The notes under the pieces: model-generated | Database searches by the model: none | The model's input: the letters and a program-made list of their open reading frames with translations, nothing else | What the model was told of the DNA's origin: nothing | Part shown: one piece after another, positions 62,880-64,000 of the stretch | How positions within the stretch are numbered: the stretch's first letter is position 1 | Layout: each line of letters starts with the position of its first letter | Source of the DNA: Torreya grandis | Taxonomy: Eukaryota; Streptophyta; Pinopsida; Cupressales; Taxaceae | Assembly (NCBI GenBank): GCA_037957365.1 | Contig: JARHVA010004229.1 | Location: forward strand, 199,501-263,500 | Direction: 5' to 3' | Length of the DNA stretch: 64,000 nt | Program-made: the position numbers and the translations under genes

Positions 62880-64000
62880 ACTGAATATTGTATGGTTCAT
62901 AATACTTCAAATCATGATGAATTGGATTACATTGAATTTTTTAATGCTTTTGAATTATTTCAATATGAGTTAGATACATTTAAAGGTGGACCTAATAAAG
63001 ATAGTGTTGTAGGTACATCTAGTTCATCAATGTCGTCTAAATCTATTAACACAACTCTAATGGTGGAGAATTTTTATTTCCCATTCCAAGAGGAGAATGA
63101 GCCTGAGGCTACTCCATAATAGGTTCATGATTTTCAATAGTATCTAAATAATACTTACCTAATAAGGATTAAAGAGTAGAATTAGCCATTGATAACTTTA
63201 ACTCCATCAAATAACTTTGATACTCCTTTTGATCCTACAACAGCTAACAATATTAAACCTCCAAAGGGAATTAACTCTAAAAACAATGTTGATACATTTG
63301 GCTCTTTTACTAGGAGTGGATATAATATAGTTGAGGATATGAAAAAGATTAAAGCTAATATCACTTTACATGATTTGACTCAAATTACTAAACAAAGAGA
63401 CTTGTTGCTTGAATCTTTATCAAAGAAACCTAGTAAATCATAAAAGGCTACAAATTCTAATGTAGTGATGTATAAAAATAAAGTATAAGTTACACATTTC
63501 TTACTAACAATTAGAGATTTTGGTAAAAACTTACATCATTAATTTTTAGATTTAGGTGCTTCTACCAATATCATGCCAAAAGGTATTTATGAAGAACTTG
63601 GTTTAACTCTAATTGAGTCTAATAGAGTAGTCACTCAATTAGAAAAAATAAGAGTTAAAGTAATTAGAGAACTGTCAAATATTCATATCCAGCTTATTAC
63701 AGATCCAAGGATATAAAAATTCATATGCATTCAATTTGTGGACATTCTATATGCTTATGAAATGTTGCTCAACATGGATTCAACCAAGTCTTTAAATGGA
63801 TATGTCCACTGACTATTCTCATATGTAGATTCCATGAAAGATAGTTCCCAATAAAATTGAAATTGAAAGAGAGGCAAAGATGAAACACATGACCACTAAA
63901 TACAATGTAGCAAATGAAAAGGTCAGCATGGTCAATTTTGAGTTAGGAGTTTTCACTCTCAAAAATTCTAAGGTATGTAACTCTGAATATTCTCATGTTA
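62880..64000 (+). pseudogene. Gypsy pre-protease linker and aspartic protease (decayed, partial)
   Basis: The linker has an acidic segment (HDELDYIEFFNAFELFQYEL) and FYFPFQEENEPEATP. At 63189-63443 it reads GSFTRSGYNIVEDMKKIKAN and ITLHDLTQITKQRDLLLESL, a block typical of the stretch before protease (YDIVEDLKKxxANIxxxEL). At about 63480-63780 the protease shows THFLLTIRDFGKN, FLDLGASTNIMPKGIYEELG and MLLNMDSTKSLNGYV. D-L-G-A-S is a known variant of the D-[ST]-G active site in such elements. The last part, NKIEIEREAKMKHMTTKY, matches the family's NQIxVxREPxMKHTVTx and continues to the window end. Confidence 0.88.

Larger units (their letters stand above)
61780..64000 (+). mobile_element. Second Ty3/gypsy retrotransposon, 5' part only
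   Basis: Plus-strand gag followed by aspartic protease, running off the right edge. Reverse transcriptase would lie beyond the window. The protease type (DLGAS with IMPKGIYEELG) and the following block (NKIEIEREAKMKHM) match a common gypsy group of plants. The protease-adjacent block differs from that of the Tat element at the left end, so the two are different families. Stops are present in gag and protease, so this copy is inactive too. Confidence 0.88.

Overview
This looks like intergenic DNA from a large, repeat-filled plant nuclear genome. It is very AT-rich and CpG is scarce throughout. I found no intact host gene, no RNA gene, and nothing bacterial or viral in layout. The recognisable content is old LTR retrotransposons, satellite and minisatellite repeats, and decayed reading frames. 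Many of the stops sit where the protein family has Trp, Gln or Arg, as expected from C-to-T decay of methylated DNA. Old elements with blurred ends suggest a genome that sheds DNA slowly, such as a gymnosperm or a giant-genome angiosperm; the species is inference only.

Layout. (1) 1-12336: a minus-strand Ty3/gypsy element of the Tat lineage. It has a 5' LTR (10872-12336), a primer-binding site, gag, a long Pro-rich linker, protease, reverse transcriptase, RNase H, a second archaeal-type RNase H, and integrase. Its 3' LTR is not visible and probably lies left of the window. (2) 12337-22116: mostly anonymous AT-rich DNA with a decayed frame, a 71-bp duplication and a 48-bp minisatellite. (3) 22122-24740: a solo LTR with a perfect 5-bp target duplication. 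It belongs to the same Ty1/copia family as the full element further right. (4) 24741-32900: tandem duplications, anonymous DNA and scattered monomers of a 142-bp satellite. (5) 32900-46003: a minus-strand Ty1/copia element of about 9.3 kb (34364-43657) with LTRs of almost 2 kb, lying between two minus-strand decayed coding stretches that may be one older gene it split. (6) 46130-52570: two arrays of the 142-bp satellite, the second a dimeric higher-order repeat, with other minisatellites between them. (7) 54400-60060: plus-strand decayed coding of unknown family. (8) 61780-64000: the gag and protease start of a second Ty3/gypsy element on the plus strand, cut by the window end.

The window is a layered record of insertions. 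Older unidentified elements were hit by gypsy and copia retrotransposons; one copia copy was reduced to a solo LTR and all of them decayed by point mutation. Nothing here appears able to make a full-length protein. The least explained parts are the decayed open reading frames at 43658-46003 and 57080-60060, which may belong to one family, and the satellite with a strong dyad core.
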